Shown here piece after piece: positions 23,694 through 32,677 of a stretch of DNA of 49,652 nucleotides. Both the position numbers and the translations under genes were made by a program. This DNA comes from Planococcus salinarum (lineage in GTDB: Bacteria > Bacillota > Bacilli > Bacillales_A > Planococcaceae): NCBI RefSeq assembly GCF_007004625.1, contig NZ_VIFV01000023.1, positions 1 through 49,652 on the forward strand, read 5' to 3'. Within the stretch, counting starts at the first letter, position 1. Every line of letters begins with the position of its first letter. The notes beneath the pieces are model-generated. The model worked only from the letters and a program-made list of their open reading frames with translations. It had not been told where the DNA came from and searched no databases.

Positions 23694-24183
23694 CATCAGG
23701 CTAAACTATCCCTTGTGGATGATGGCATTTATCGTTCTTTTGGGCGTTTTTGCTTTAGGGATCAATTTATCGACGACTGAAACCATCAATAACGAGACTG
23801 AAGCAAGTCTAGCGATTCAATTGGAAGCTTTTGAGAGCTTTCTTATTTTCGGCTCTATTTTACTGTATCTGATCCTTTTAACCATTTTCAGTGTGAAGAT
23901 CAAACAATACAATCAGAAAAACCCACACCAGAAAATTTCGCTGTTAGCCATACGGCCACCGGAGTATCTGGAGGCTGATGAAGGAATGACCCATATTACC
24001 AGAAGGGCTGTGCAGAAAGTTTACACTTTCTATTCCTGGGCATTGCCGGCTCTTGCGACGATTGTCATTATATTGCCGCTTCCGCGCCTGCTGATTATCT
24101 ACTCCATTCTCGGCTTGGCATTCGCTCAATATTGGATTTATTACGCAGAAATCCGCAAGCATTTTAAGGAGGAAGAAGAATGA
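23683..24183 (+). CDS. four-helix membrane protein of unknown function
   Basis: A 166-residue protein with four hydrophobic segments (about 10-30, 50-72, 115-132, 134-152) and no enzyme motif I recognise. It overlaps the HTH gene by 11 bases and the next gene by 4 bases (ATGA), forming a tight three-gene unit. The pairing of a small XRE regulator with a membrane protein of this size is common in Firmicutes, but the role is unknown. Confidence 0.75.
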   Translation: MKNDIRLNYPLWMMAFIVLLGVFALGINLSTTETINNETEASLAIQLEAFESFLIFGSILLYLILLTIFSVKIKQYNQKNPHQKISLLAIRPPEYLEADEGMTHITRRAVQKVYTFYSWALPALATIVIILPLPRLLIIYSILGLAFAQYWIYYAEIRKHFKEEEE

Positions 24184-24629
24184 TTTACGAATACGTTCTG
24201 ATATTCCTCGGTGCCGCGATTCCATGGTTCGAAATCGCTCTGGTCATTCCGCTCGGCATTGTCTGGGGGCTGTCGCCGTTTTGGGTAATGGTGCTTGCGT
24301 TCGTCGGCAATATGTTGACGGTGCTCGCGCTGATCATCGGCTTCGACCGATTCAAGGATTGGTACGACAAACGCCAGGAAGCAAAAGGCAAGACACAGAA
24401 TAAGAGAAGCGTACGCGCGAAAAGAATCTGGAATAAGTATGGTTTGCCCGGGGTGGCGATGCTGGGGCCGATTCTGATCGGCACGCATATTGCGGCATTC
24501 ATCGGCATGACGCTCGGCGCGACGAAAAAGAACACGACGGTCTGGCTGACAATCAGCATCGCGGTTTGGACAATGGCTTTCGGGATACTGACAGCGCTCG
24601 GATTTGATTTCTTCACCGGCAAAGTCTAA
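24180..24629 (+). CDS. small multi-drug export family membrane protein
   Basis: A 149-residue protein with about four hydrophobic segments: ALVIPLGIVWGLSPFWVMVL, FVGNMLTVLALIIG, the GVAMLGPILIGTHIAAFIGM loop and a C-terminal helix. PWFEIALVIPLGI and GPILIGTHIAAFIG are family hallmarks (PF06695-type). Despite the family name, drug export is not well shown; DedA-like transport is also possible. Start overlaps the preceding stop (ATGA). GGAGGAAGA precedes it. Confidence 0.75.
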   Translation: MIYEYVLIFLGAAIPWFEIALVIPLGIVWGLSPFWVMVLAFVGNMLTVLALIIGFDRFKDWYDKRQEAKGKTQNKRSVRAKRIWNKYGLPGVAMLGPILIGTHIAAFIGMTLGATKKNTTVWLTISIAVWTMAFGILTALGFDFFTGKV

Positions 24630-24645
24630 AGAGGCAGCTCAGGTA

Positions 24646-24654
24646 TGCTATACT
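24646..24654 (+). promoter_or_regulatory. extended -10 promoter of the methyltransferase gene
   Basis: TG-C-TATACT (-10 at 24649-24654) lies 33 bases before the start codon; the -35 region is weak. Confidence 0.5.
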
Positions 24655-24686
24655 GGAGCTATTCTGACTTAAAGGCGTGAAAAATT

Positions 24687-25454
24687 ATGAAACGGATTGA
24701 ATCCCTCCAAAACTCTTTGGTGAAACATTGGAAAAAGCTCGGCACTACCCGCAAGGAACGCGATAAATTTTCGGAGTTTCTCGTTGAAGGTTTCCATTTG
24801 ACGGAAGAGTCCCTGAAAAAGAAAGAACTGGTCAAATCGTTGATCGTCCGTGAAGGCGTTGATATTCCGCAGGGCTGGGACATTGAAGATGTACCGCTTT
24901 ATTCAGTGACAGCCGCGGTGGCGAAGGAAATTTCGGAGACAGAGCATTCGCAGGGCATTTTTGCGCATTGTGCACAGCCGGAATTCACTGTACAGGATCA
25001 GCAAGCCTGGACGCGTCTCCTGTTGATCGACGCTGTACAGGATCCGGGCAATATCGGCACGATGATCCGGACGGCTTCAGCTGCCAGCATCGACGCGGTT
25101 GTTCTCGGCAAAGGCTGCGCCGATCCTTTCAATCCGAAAACGGTCCGTTCGGCCCAGGGCTCACATTTTCAAATCCCGGTAGTCAAGGGAGAGCTTACTG
25201 AGTGGGTTCAGAAAATGCACGATGCAGCCATTCCGGTGTTCGGCACTGCGCTGGAGGAAGCCATCCCGGTACACGAAGCCGAAACGCAGGAAAAATTCGC
25301 GTTGATCGTCGGCAATGAAGGAAGCGGCGTTTCGCCGGAGCTTTTGGTCTTGACGGAAAAGAATTTGATGGTGCCTCTATACGGCAGCGCGGAATCCTTG
25401 AATGTCGCAGTAGCTACCGGGATTTTATTGTACAGCCTCGTTTCCAAGAACTAA
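24687..25454 (+). CDS. ysgA: SpoU/TrmH-family RNA 2'-O-methyltransferase (YsgA-like)
   Basis: A 255-residue protein with an N-terminal substrate-binding domain (about 1-95) and a SPOUT knot domain with the three family motifs: DAVQDPGNIGTMIRTA, IVGNEGSGVS and VPLYGSAESLNVAVATGILLYS. It methylates rRNA or tRNA using S-adenosylmethionine; the exact target nucleotide is not determinable from sequence. Its place upstream of pheS matches B. subtilis ysgA. The pheS promoter begins two bases after its stop. Confidence 0.88.
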   Translation: MKRIESLQNSLVKHWKKLGTTRKERDKFSEFLVEGFHLTEESLKKKELVKSLIVREGVDIPQGWDIEDVPLYSVTAAVAKEISETEHSQGIFAHCAQPEFTVQDQQAWTRLLLIDAVQDPGNIGTMIRTASAASIDAVVLGKGCADPFNPKTVRSAQGSHFQIPVVKGELTEWVQKMHDAAIPVFGTALEEAIPVHEAETQEKFALIVGNEGSGVSPELLVLTEKNLMVPLYGSAESLNVAVATGILLYSLVSKN

Positions 25455-25456
25455 AG

Positions 25457-25485
25457 TTGATAATGCAGTGAAACTTTCGTATAAT
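25457..25485 (+). promoter_or_regulatory. sigma-A promoter of pheST
   Basis: TTGATA (25457-25462) and TATAAT (25480-25485), 17-base spacer. Confidence 0.85.
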
Positions 25486-25494
25486 TAACAGGTA

Positions 25495-25744
25495 AATAAA
25501 AACAAAAGCGTTGACCGGGAAAAGTACGGAATCCATTTGCATCAACAGGAAATTTGCGCCTTGACTGAAAGCGCGGATATGCAGACGTTCCGGAAGTTCA
25601 CCCCGCGAGCTGCCGCCGGGACCAGCTTCTTGCTGTAAAGGTGGGCCGGTGAAGAGCCGTTACGTAAATGAGTGATTGCCTATGTGCAATAACTAGGGTG
25701 GTACCGCGATTAATGCCTCGTCCCTTTTCTGGGACGGGGCTTTT
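25495..25744 (+). ncRNA. T-box leader of pheST
   Basis: The T-box word AGGGTGGTACCGCG is at 25695-25708, followed by a terminator with a 10-bp stem (GCCTCGTCCC with GGGACGGGGC) and T4. A TTC codon near 25587 is a plausible Phe specifier. Uncharged tRNA-Phe should allow read-through into pheS. Confidence 0.92.
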
Positions 25745-25768
25745 CTATGTTTAAGAGGAGGAGAAAAA

Positions 25769-26806
25769 ATGGAAGCACAATTGAATGAATTGAAAACAGA
25801 GGCACTCGAAAAGATAAAGGCGGCAACAAACGTCAAAGAATTGACCGCTGTCCGTGTTGCGTATCTTGGCAAGAAAGGCCCGATAACGGATTTACTCAAA
25901 GGCATGGGCAAATTGCCGGCCGAAGAGCGTCCGAAAATGGGGGCTCTCGTCAACGTCGTCAGAGAAGAAGTGACAGCGCAACTTGAAGAACGCATGGTGA
26001 TTCTGGAAGAACAGGCAATCAATGAAAAACTGCAGAGTGAAACAATCGACATCACGCTTCCGGGGCGTCCGGTGAAAACAGGCAACGCCCATCCGTTGAC
26101 GCGGGTAGTGGAAGAAATCGAAGATCTGTTCATCTCCATGGGCTATGAAGTGGAAGAAGGTCCGGAAGTGGAAAAGGATTATTATAATTTCGAAGCGCTG
26201 AATTTGCCGAAAGGGCATCCGGCGCGTGATATGCAGGATTCCTTCTATATATCTGAAGATATTTTGTTGCGTACACATACGTCACCGGTTCAGGCGCGCA
26301 CGATGGAAGCGAAAGGCGGAGAGCCGATCAAAATCATCTGCCCGGGCAAAGTTTACCGCCGCGATAATGATGATGCAACGCATTCACATCAGTTCACGCA
26401 GATCGAAGGTTTGGTCATTGGGGAAGATATCCGCATGAGCGACCTGAAAGGGACGCTGTCGGTATTTGCCAAGAAGATGTTCGGCGATGACCGCGAAATC
26501 CGTCTGCGCCCAAGTTTCTTCCCGTTCACGGAGCCATCCGTTGAAATGGACATTTCCTGCTTCAAATGCGGCGGAGAAGGCTGCAACGTCTGCAAAAAGA
26601 CGGGCTGGATTGAAATTCTTGGAGCGGGCATGGTGCATCCGAACGTTTTGGAAATGGCCGGCTACGATTCGAAGCGCCTGACCGGATTCGCATTCGGCAT
26701 GGGACCGGAACGCATTGCGATGCTGAAATACGGAATCGAAGACATCCGTCATTTCTACACGAATGACGTCCGCTTTTTATCCCAATTCGAACGCACGGAA
26801 GTATAA
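25769..26806 (+). CDS. pheS: phenylalanyl-tRNA synthetase alpha subunit
   Basis: Catalytic subunit of the alpha2-beta2 synthetase. The 345-residue protein has an N-terminal coiled-coil (about 1-85) that contacts tRNA and a class II core: [38 protein letters not shown], motif 2 [21 protein letters not shown] and motif 3 [26 protein letters not shown] lies upstream. pheT follows after 12 bases. Confidence 0.97.
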   Translation: MEAQLNELKTEALEKIKAATNVKELTAVRVAYLGKKGPITDLLKGMGKLPAEERPKMGALVNVVREEVTAQLEERMVILEEQAINEKLQSETIDITLPGRPVKTGNAHPLTRVVEEIEDLFISMGYEVEEGPEVEKDYYNFEALNLPKGHPARDMQDSFYISEDILLRTHTSPVQARTMEAKGGEPIKIICPGKVYRRDNDDATHSHQFTQIEGLVIGEDIRMSDLKGTLSVFAKKMFGDDREIRLRPSFFPFTEPSVEMDISCFKCGGEGCNVCKKTGWIEILGAGMVHPNVLEMAGYDSKRLTGFAFGMGPERIAMLKYGIEDIRHFYTNDVRFLSQFERTEV

Positions 26807-26818
26807 GGAGGAAATCAA

Positions 26819-29218
26819 ATGTTAGTATCGATAAAATGGTTGAAGGAATATGTAAATACACAGGATTTGCCCCCGGCTGAGCTTGGTGAAAAGATCACGC
26901 GTTCCGGAATCGAAGTGGATGCCGTCATCGATCGTTCGGAAGGTCTTTCGAACATCGTGGTGGGCTATGTGGAATCATGCGAAAAACATCCTGAGGCGGA
27001 CAAATTGGCCATCTGCCAGGTCAATGTCGGCGGAACGGTCGACCAGATCATCTGCGGGGCACCGAATATCGCAGCTGGCCAACACGTCATCGTTGCGCGT
27101 CCGGGAGCAACACTTCCCGGCGGCATGAAAATCAAAAAAGCGAAACTGCGTGGGGAAGAATCGAACGGCATGATCTGTTCGCTGCAGGAGCTCGGCATCG
27201 AAGGCAAGCTGGTTCCAAAAGCATATGCGGAAGGAATTTATGTGCTGCCTGAAAATGCGGAAGTCGGATCCGACGTCCTCACCAATTTCGATTTGGATGA
27301 TACCGTGCTGGAGCTTGGCCTGACGCCGAACCGCGCAGATGCCATGAGCATGCTCGGAGTCGCCTACGAAGTCGGCGCGATTCTGGAAGAAGAAGTGAAA
27401 CTGCCGGAAATCACCTATAAAGAAGCGGAAGACAAGGCATCATCCATGTTGACGCTGCACATCGATTCACCGGAAGACAATCCGTTGTACGTCGCAAAAG
27501 TGGTGCGGGGTATTGAGGTGAAGGAATCACCGATGTGGCTGCAGCAGCGATTGATGGCATCCGGCGTCCGCCCGCATAACAATGTGGTCGATATCACGAA
27601 CTACGTCCTGATGGAATACGGCCAGCCGCTCCATGCTTTCGATTATGATCTGCTGGAAACCGGCAATATCACCGTTCGCCATGCAAAAACAGACGAATTG
27701 ATCACGACACTCGATGGCAATGAACGCAAGTTGTCGTTGAACAACCTGGTCATCACCAATGGTAAAAAACCTGTTGCACTTGCAGGCGTCATGGGTGGTG
27801 CAAACGCGGAAGTCAGCAAAGACACGACAACCATCGTTATCGAGTCCGCTTATTTCGCTTCGGGTTCAATCCGCCAAACATCGAAAGAACATAACCTGCG
27901 CAGTGATGCGAGTTCCCGCTATGAAAAAGGCGTGGACCCGAACCGCGTAATACCTGCAGCAGAACGCGCTGCCCAGTTGCTCTCGGAAATTGCCGGCGGC
28001 GAGGTGCTTGCCGGTTCGGTGATCTTTGACCAATTGAAGCGTGAAGAAAGAATCGTGAAAGTTTCTCCGGACTTCATTAACAGCCGTCTGGGCATGAAAA
28101 TCCGCTTTGACGATATGCTCGGGATTTTGAACCGCCTGCAATTCAAAACGGAGGCGATGAACAATCAATTGGTAATTTCAGTGCCGACACGGCGCCAGGA
28201 TATCCAGATCGAAGAAGATATTATAGAAGAGATAGCGCGCCTATACGGCTATGACGAAATTCCATCGACCCTGCCGGAAACCGCAACTACACCGGGCGGC
28301 CTGTCGCCGTACCAACTGAAACGGCGCATCGTCCGCTCGTACCTGGAAGGTGCAGGCCTGCTGCAGGCGACGACCTATTCACTGACGTCTGAGAAGTCAG
28401 CGACCCAATTTGCCATGAAGCATACGGAGTTGACGCGTTTGCTGATGCCGATGAGCGAAGAGCGCAGCACACTTCGCCAAAGCCTCCTGCCGCATTTATT
28501 GGAATCCGTAACATACAATACGGCACGACGCACCGATTCGGTGGCATTATATGAAACCGGTTCTGTATTTCTCAAGGGCCATGATGAATTGCTCAATGAA
28601 GAAGAGCATGTCGCAGTGGCGATGACCGGATTATGGCTCGACAACAGCTGGCAGGGAGAAAAGAAAGCTGTCGATTTCTTTGTACTGAAAGGCATCGTTG
28701 AAGGCCTTGGCGATAAACTTGGAATTGCACTCGACTTTGAACGCGGCGAAATGGATGGATTGCATCCGGGAAGAACCGCTTACATCACACTCGATGGACA
28801 CCGCATCGGCATCATCGGCCAATTGCATCCGTCGGAACAGAAAGTGCGTGACCTGAAAACGACCATTGTGATGGAACTCAGCCTTGCTGAGTTGTTCAAG
28901 GAGCACACTGGACCACTGAAATATACACAAGTGCCGCGTTATCCGTCGATCACACGCGACATCGCATTGGTGCTGTCCAAAATCGTCGAAGCAGGGACGA
29001 TCGAGAAGCTGATCCGTTCTGCGGGCGGCAAACTATTGAAAGATGTTCGGGTCTTTGACCTTTACGAAGGCGATAACCTGGAAGCCGGCAAGAAATCAGT
29101 GGCGTTCTCGCTGACATATTTCGATCCGGAAAAAACATTGACCGACGAAGAGGTAACAGCAGCACATGAAAAAGTAGTGGCAAGATTAAAAGATTCAGGA
29201 GCGGAACTTCGCAGCTGA
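26819..29218 (+). CDS. pheT: phenylalanyl-tRNA synthetase beta subunit
   Basis: A 799-residue beta subunit that provides editing and tRNA binding. Domains in order: OB-fold tRNA-binding domain (about 40-150), B3/B4 editing domain (about 210-385), B5 (about 408-475), the catalytic-like core, and a C-terminal ferredoxin-fold anticodon-binding domain (about 705-799). The length is that of Bacillus PheT (about 804). AAGGAGGAAA precedes the ATG. Confidence 0.97.
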   Translation: MLVSIKWLKEYVNTQDLPPAELGEKITRSGIEVDAVIDRSEGLSNIVVGYVESCEKHPEADKLAICQVNVGGTVDQIICGAPNIAAGQHVIVARPGATLPGGMKIKKAKLRGEESNGMICSLQELGIEGKLVPKAYAEGIYVLPENAEVGSDVLTNFDLDDTVLELGLTPNRADAMSMLGVAYEVGAILEEEVKLPEITYKEAEDKASSMLTLHIDSPEDNPLYVAKVVRGIEVKESPMWLQQRLMASGVRPHNNVVDITNYVLMEYGQPLHAFDYDLLETGNITVRHAKTDELITTLDGNERKLSLNNLVITNGKKPVALAGVMGGANAEVSKDTTTIVIESAYFASGSIRQTSKEHNLRSDASSRYEKGVDPNRVIPAAERAAQLLSEIAGGEVLAGSVIFDQLKREERIVKVSPDFINSRLGMKIRFDDMLGILNRLQFKTEAMNNQLVISVPTRRQDIQIEEDIIEEIARLYGYDEIPSTLPETATTPGGLSPYQLKRRIVRSYLEGAGLLQATTYSLTSEKSATQFAMKHTELTRLLMPMSEERSTLRQSLLPHLLESVTYNTARRTDSVALYETGSVFLKGHDELLNEEEHVAVAMTGLWLDNSWQGEKKAVDFFVLKGIVEGLGDKLGIALDFERGEMDGLHPGRTAYITLDGHRIGIIGQLHPSEQKVRDLKTTIVMELSLAELFKEHTGPLKYTQVPRYPSITRDIALVLSKIVEAGTIEKLIRSAGGKLLKDVRVFDLYEGDNLEAGKKSVAFSLTYFDPEKTLTDEEVTAAHEKVVARLKDSGAELRS

Positions 29219-29229
29219 TCAAATAGATG

Positions 29230-29263
29230 AAAAAACCGGAATCCTGGGATTCCGGTTTTTTTA
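29230..29263. terminator. intrinsic terminator after pheT
   Basis: AAAAACCGGAATC pairs with GATTCCGGTTTTT around a short loop; T7 follows. Confidence 0.92.
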
Positions 29264-29422
29264 TTACCTATTTTTAAAAGAATCGTTAGAAACGCATTTG
29301 AACTGAACAAAAATAACTAGTAAATAAAGAAAGCTATGGTAAAATTAATTTAATTAACATATAAAAAAGTAAATTATTGTAAATCATCTGATATTAATGA
29401 CGATACGCACTGGAGGATTATG

Positions 29423-29788
29423 ATGAAAAAGTTTTGGAATGGGCAACAGGGGATGACTTTGGTGGAGCTGTTGGCAGCAATCGCCTTGCTGGGAATCGTT
29501 TTATTCACTTTCATGTCGATTTTTACGCAGTCTGCGAAGTTTTCAGCCCATAATCAGGAAACGTTGACCGCAGTCCAGGTGGCGGAAGATATAGTGGCAG
29601 AGGTTAGAACAGGAACATATTCAGTTTCTGAAGATTTCACTAGAAATGAATATGACATAGAACTTGTCATTGAAGATGGGCCGGAAAATTTGAAAGTGGC
29701 GACTATTACTGTGAAATCCCCTGAGGGTGTAGGTATTAATGAACCAGAATTCACAACGCATATGTACTTTGAGGGAAGTGCCCCATGA
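29423..29788 (+). CDS. type IV prepilin-like protein 1
   Basis: A 121-residue protein with a class III signal peptide: a short basic leader, then G|MTLVELLAAIALLGIVLF, with Glu at position 5 after the predicted prepilin-peptidase cut. The hydrophobic helix would build the filament core, and the rest is a small polar head (ENLKVATITVKS). Two adjacent ATGs exist (29420, 29423); the second is better spaced (6 bases) from GGAGG. It starts a three-gene unit and overlaps the next gene by 4 bases. B. subtilis has no such genes between pheT and rnhC. No pilus ATPase, platform protein or prepilin peptidase is in the window. Confidence 0.8.
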   Translation: MKKFWNGQQGMTLVELLAAIALLGIVLFTFMSIFTQSAKFSAHNQETLTAVQVAEDIVAEVRTGTYSVSEDFTRNEYDIELVIEDGPENLKVATITVKSPEGVGINEPEFTTHMYFEGSAP

Positions 29789-30249
29789 AAAATGAAAGAG
29801 GAATCACTTTAGTTGAATTGATTGCCGTGCTGGCGATTGCGGGAATTGTCGTAGCACTGATTGCCAGTGTGCTGGCCAGTGGGACGAATGCCTCCCAAAG
29901 AACAAGCATGAACCAGCGATTGCAGCAAGAGGGCAATATAATAGTAGAAAAAATTCGTGCAGAGTATTTGCTGAATCAGCAGGAAGATTCCATTCCGGAC
30001 CAATTCGAAATACTGGTTCAAAATGACAGACTGATTCTTTCGGATGGCACAGGCATAACTATGACTCTTTCCGAAGGATACGAGTATGATCTGGATCCAC
30101 CGGCTGAACAGTCTGCTCCGAGCAAACTGAAAACGCTCCTGGACAGAACGGTGAACTCCGAATTCAATTTGCAGATCCGCGGAAAAAGCAACGAAAATTC
30201 CGATGCCCAGGAATACAACATCAATACATCATTCAGCAAGTTAAACTAG
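29785..30249 (+). CDS. type IV prepilin-like protein 2
   Basis: A 154-residue minor-pilin-like protein with leader MKNERG and cut site G|ITLVELIAVLAIAGIVVALIASV, again with Glu5. The head domain contains a Pro/Asp-rich stretch (YDLDPPAEQSAPSK) and no recognisable enzyme motif. The start codon overlaps the stop of the previous gene (ATGA), so translation is coupled. The likely role is as a minor pseudopilin of a pilus or DNA-uptake-type filament. Confidence 0.8.
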   Translation: MKNERGITLVELIAVLAIAGIVVALIASVLASGTNASQRTSMNQRLQQEGNIIVEKIRAEYLLNQQEDSIPDQFEILVQNDRLILSDGTGITMTLSEGYEYDLDPPAEQSAPSKLKTLLDRTVNSEFNLQIRGKSNENSDAQEYNINTSFSKLN

Positions 30250-30258
30250 GAGGATCAC

Positions 30259-31326
30259 ATGAAGACTTTCAAAAATGAAAAGGGATATGCGTTATTGATG
30301 GTATTAATGCTGATCCTTCTATTTACTGTTCTGGGAATGGGACTTATGGCCACGAATATGAACTCGGCGAAACAATTTAATATGAAAGAAGAGCAAGTGC
30401 AGGCGAGGCATCAGGCTGAAATGGGTCTTCTCCATTATAAATCAAGAGTACAACACATTAATGAAAATTTTGTTTTTCAAATTGATAACAACGCAACAGA
30501 ACAAGCAAACTTAGAAAAAAATGCTCTTCTATTATGCAATTTGGTAGATGATATTGATGTATTAAGCTCTACTATTCCTATTGAAAAGAAAGATTATGAG
30601 GCTCAATTATCAGGAGAGTGTGGACTTGATGAAAATAATAGAGTGGTTATACCGGTTATCAGTGAAGGTTCTTCGAGAGAGAAATTAAAAAAAGTTCAAG
30701 GAAGCATTAAATTAAATCCTCCGACGATAAATCTTGAAAGCGAAATTCCTGAAAAACCTGAAAGACCACCGGGTTTCGGAATACTTCCTGAACAACCAGA
30801 CATTACAATTATAGATAACTATTCAGAAATAAACGGACCTTTCATTTCAAAGAAAAGTAAATATCATTTTTTAGATTCATTCGTAGTAAATCAGATACCT
30901 GAAAATGATAAGGCTAGTAAGAAGGATCGTACTTTTGAGATAGCTGGAGGAAAGAGTGATCAAATTATAGTTGAAAAAGATTTATACGTAGACGGAAAGT
31001 TTTTTATACAAAATCATGCATGTGTATTAGTTAGAGGTGACTTAACAATCAATGGAGATATAGAAGTTAAATCGAATGGCGGGGAAATTAAAATTATTGT
31101 TTATGGCGATGCTTTAATTTTAGGTGATATCAATTTAAAAGATGATAATTATTTATATGTTAAAGGCAATACATTTTTAGGTGAGGAGAAAGAAATAACT
31201 GTAAAATATAAAACAAACTCTTCCAGTGATTGTAGTCCTCCTTCAAATTGGCCATTACCGGAAGAACCTGTACAAGGTGATTATTATTGGAATATGCAAG
31301 AAGAACTTAATCCAACTTATTTATAA
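30259..31326 (+). CDS. PilX/GspK-like pilus-associated protein with beta-helix-like C-terminus
   Basis: A 355-residue protein. Its N-terminus EKG|YALLMVLMLILLFTVLGMGLM is prepilin-like but lacks Glu5 (Met instead), as in PilX/GspK minor pilins. After a helical segment to about residue 58, the remainder is long and polar. Residues about 215-300 read as regularly alternating short strands (IVEKDLYVDGKFFI, VLVRGDLTINGDIEV, IIVYGDALILGDINL, LYVKGNTFLGE), suggestive of a right-handed beta-helix or bactofilin-like fold. The base composition changes sharply inside the gene near 30430. It follows prepilin 2 by 9 bases with AGGAGG. Confidence 0.75.
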   Translation: MKTFKNEKGYALLMVLMLILLFTVLGMGLMATNMNSAKQFNMKEEQVQARHQAEMGLLHYKSRVQHINENFVFQIDNNATEQANLEKNALLLCNLVDDIDVLSSTIPIEKKDYEAQLSGECGLDENNRVVIPVISEGSSREKLKKVQGSIKLNPPTINLESEIPEKPERPPGFGILPEQPDITIIDNYSEINGPFISKKSKYHFLDSFVVNQIPENDKASKKDRTFEIAGGKSDQIIVEKDLYVDGKFFIQNHACVLVRGDLTINGDIEVKSNGGEIKIIVYGDALILGDINLKDDNYLYVKGNTFLGEEKEITVKYKTNSSSDCSPPSNWPLPEEPVQGDYYWNMQEELNPTYL

Positions 31327-31330
31327 TATT

Positions 31331-31364
31331 AAAAAGCTTGAGGAAGCGATTCCTCAAGCTTTTT
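31331..31364. terminator. bidirectional terminator between the pilin unit and rnhC
   Basis: AAAAAGCTTGAGGA pairs perfectly with TCCTCAAGCTTTTT around a 6-base loop, between convergent genes. Confidence 0.92.
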
Positions 31365-31394
31365 AATATTATTGTTTACATAAGAATAATATCT

Positions 31395-32327
31395 TTACGC
31401 TCTTCTCTTTTTCGCCAAAACCTCGGCCTTCTTTGTATTCGCAAAATGCCACTTCGTCAAGCCCTTCAAATACTCCGCACCATGTTTCAACAAAATCTTC
31501 GCCGCTGCTTCATCCACAATCTTTCCGGCGCCTTTCGGCAGGGTCACGCCGGCTTCTGCACTCATGCGGTCCATCTCTTCCAGGAAAGCGACACGTGCAA
31601 TAATGGAGGCGCAGGCGACAGAAACATGCAGTCCTTCGGCTTTCGTGGAAAAGAGGACATTCTCCCGGATAATCTCTTTTTCAGCCTTGATATGATTGTA
31701 ATAGATGCCGCGTTCGGCGAATTGGTCGATGAGAATGGCATCCGGTTTTACGGGCTCCATTTTGGAAAGGACAAGCTTTAACGCCTGATTATGGAGAAGC
31801 GCTTTGATTTTTCCCTGCGACCAGCCCTGAGCCTGAACCTTATTGTATTTTTCGTTTTTCAGTGTAAGGACGCTGTGGAGAAAGGCCTCGCGGAGATCCG
31901 GTGCAATTTTGCGCATATATTCGTCATTCAGCAATTTGGAATCTTTGACCCCCAGTTCATGTGCAAGGTCGACTTTATCAGCAGGCACAAAACAGGCGGC
32001 GACGGTGATCGGTCCGAAGAAATCTCCGGTGCCGGTTTCATCCGAGCCGAGAACGGAAAGCTTTGCGAAATTTTCCGGCAGGCTGTCACCCTTGGCACCG
32101 GAAACTTTCGCCGCGGATTTGTCAGCCTGGCCCCATTTTGCGGCTTCCCGTTCGGCACCGGCCCCTTGGAACATCACTTTTCCGGAATTGTAAACCGTAA
32201 CGACCGTGTCCGGAAGTTTGGCTGTGAAGCGAATATATTGCGCTTTGGCTGCCGCTTTTTTATTTGCGTAATGGGTGATGATTTGGAGGAGACTTTCCTC
32301 TGGAAGTTTCAATACGACATTGGACAT
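31395..32327 (-). CDS. rnhC: ribonuclease HIII
   Basis: Cleaves RNA in RNA-DNA hybrids. The 310-residue protein has the N-terminal TBP-like substrate-binding domain (about 1-90) that separates HIII from HII, then the RNase H fold with GSDETGTGDFFGPI (first acidic residues), VKDSK, ILIDQFA and SVACASIIAR. It is read toward the pilin genes and divergent from zapA. GGAGAG lies before its ATG. Confidence 0.95.
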   Translation of the reverse strand: MSNVVLKLPEESLLQIITHYANKKAAAKAQYIRFTAKLPDTVVTVYNSGKVMFQGAGAEREAAKWGQADKSAAKVSGAKGDSLPENFAKLSVLGSDETGTGDFFGPITVAACFVPADKVDLAHELGVKDSKLLNDEYMRKIAPDLREAFLHSVLTLKNEKYNKVQAQGWSQGKIKALLHNQALKLVLSKMEPVKPDAILIDQFAERGIYYNHIKAEKEIIRENVLFSTKAEGLHVSVACASIIARVAFLEEMDRMSAEAGVTLPKGAGKIVDEAAAKILLKHGAEYLKGLTKWHFANTKKAEVLAKKRRA

Positions 32328-32411
32328 GGAAAGCTCTCCTTTCTAATGATTCACAAGTTGCTTGTGTTCATGGTATGATTATGTACAGAAATCCAAAAGG
32401 GGGATGGAACA

Positions 32412-32672
32412 TTGTCGGATCAGCAAAGAATTCGCACATCAGTTGAGATCTACGGCCGCACATACAAGATGGTAGGCACTGAAACCTCTGGCCACATGCG
32501 TTTGGTGGCGTCTACAGTGGACGAGAAGATGCGTGAGATTCATGCGATGAATCCATCTCTCGACAGTTCGCGTCTTGCAGTCCTGACTGCAGTAAATGCA
32601 GTACATGATAATCTTAAACTGAAAGAGCGCATAGAACAATTGGAAACTGAAATGAAAAAACTGAAGGGCTGA
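32412..32672 (+). CDS. zapA: cell division protein ZapA
   Basis: Promotes FtsZ bundling at the division ring. The 86-residue protein has the ZapA core [14 protein letters not shown] and a C-terminal coiled coil (about 62-86, [19 protein letters not shown]). The start is TTG at 32412 with AGGGGGAT upstream; no ATG fits before the conserved strand. It precedes cvpA by 5 bases, as in B. subtilis yshA-yshB. Confidence 0.88.
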   Translation: MSDQQRIRTSVEIYGRTYKMVGTETSGHMRLVASTVDEKMREIHAMNPSLDSSRLAVLTAVNAVHDNLKLKERIEQLETEMKKLKG

Positions 32673-32677
32673 AGTAG

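Noticed and set aside
31338..32378. Two plus-strand open frames (31338-31781, 31791-32378) across rnhC
   Set aside because: Both are antisense to the well-supported RNase HIII gene and the first runs through the terminator region.
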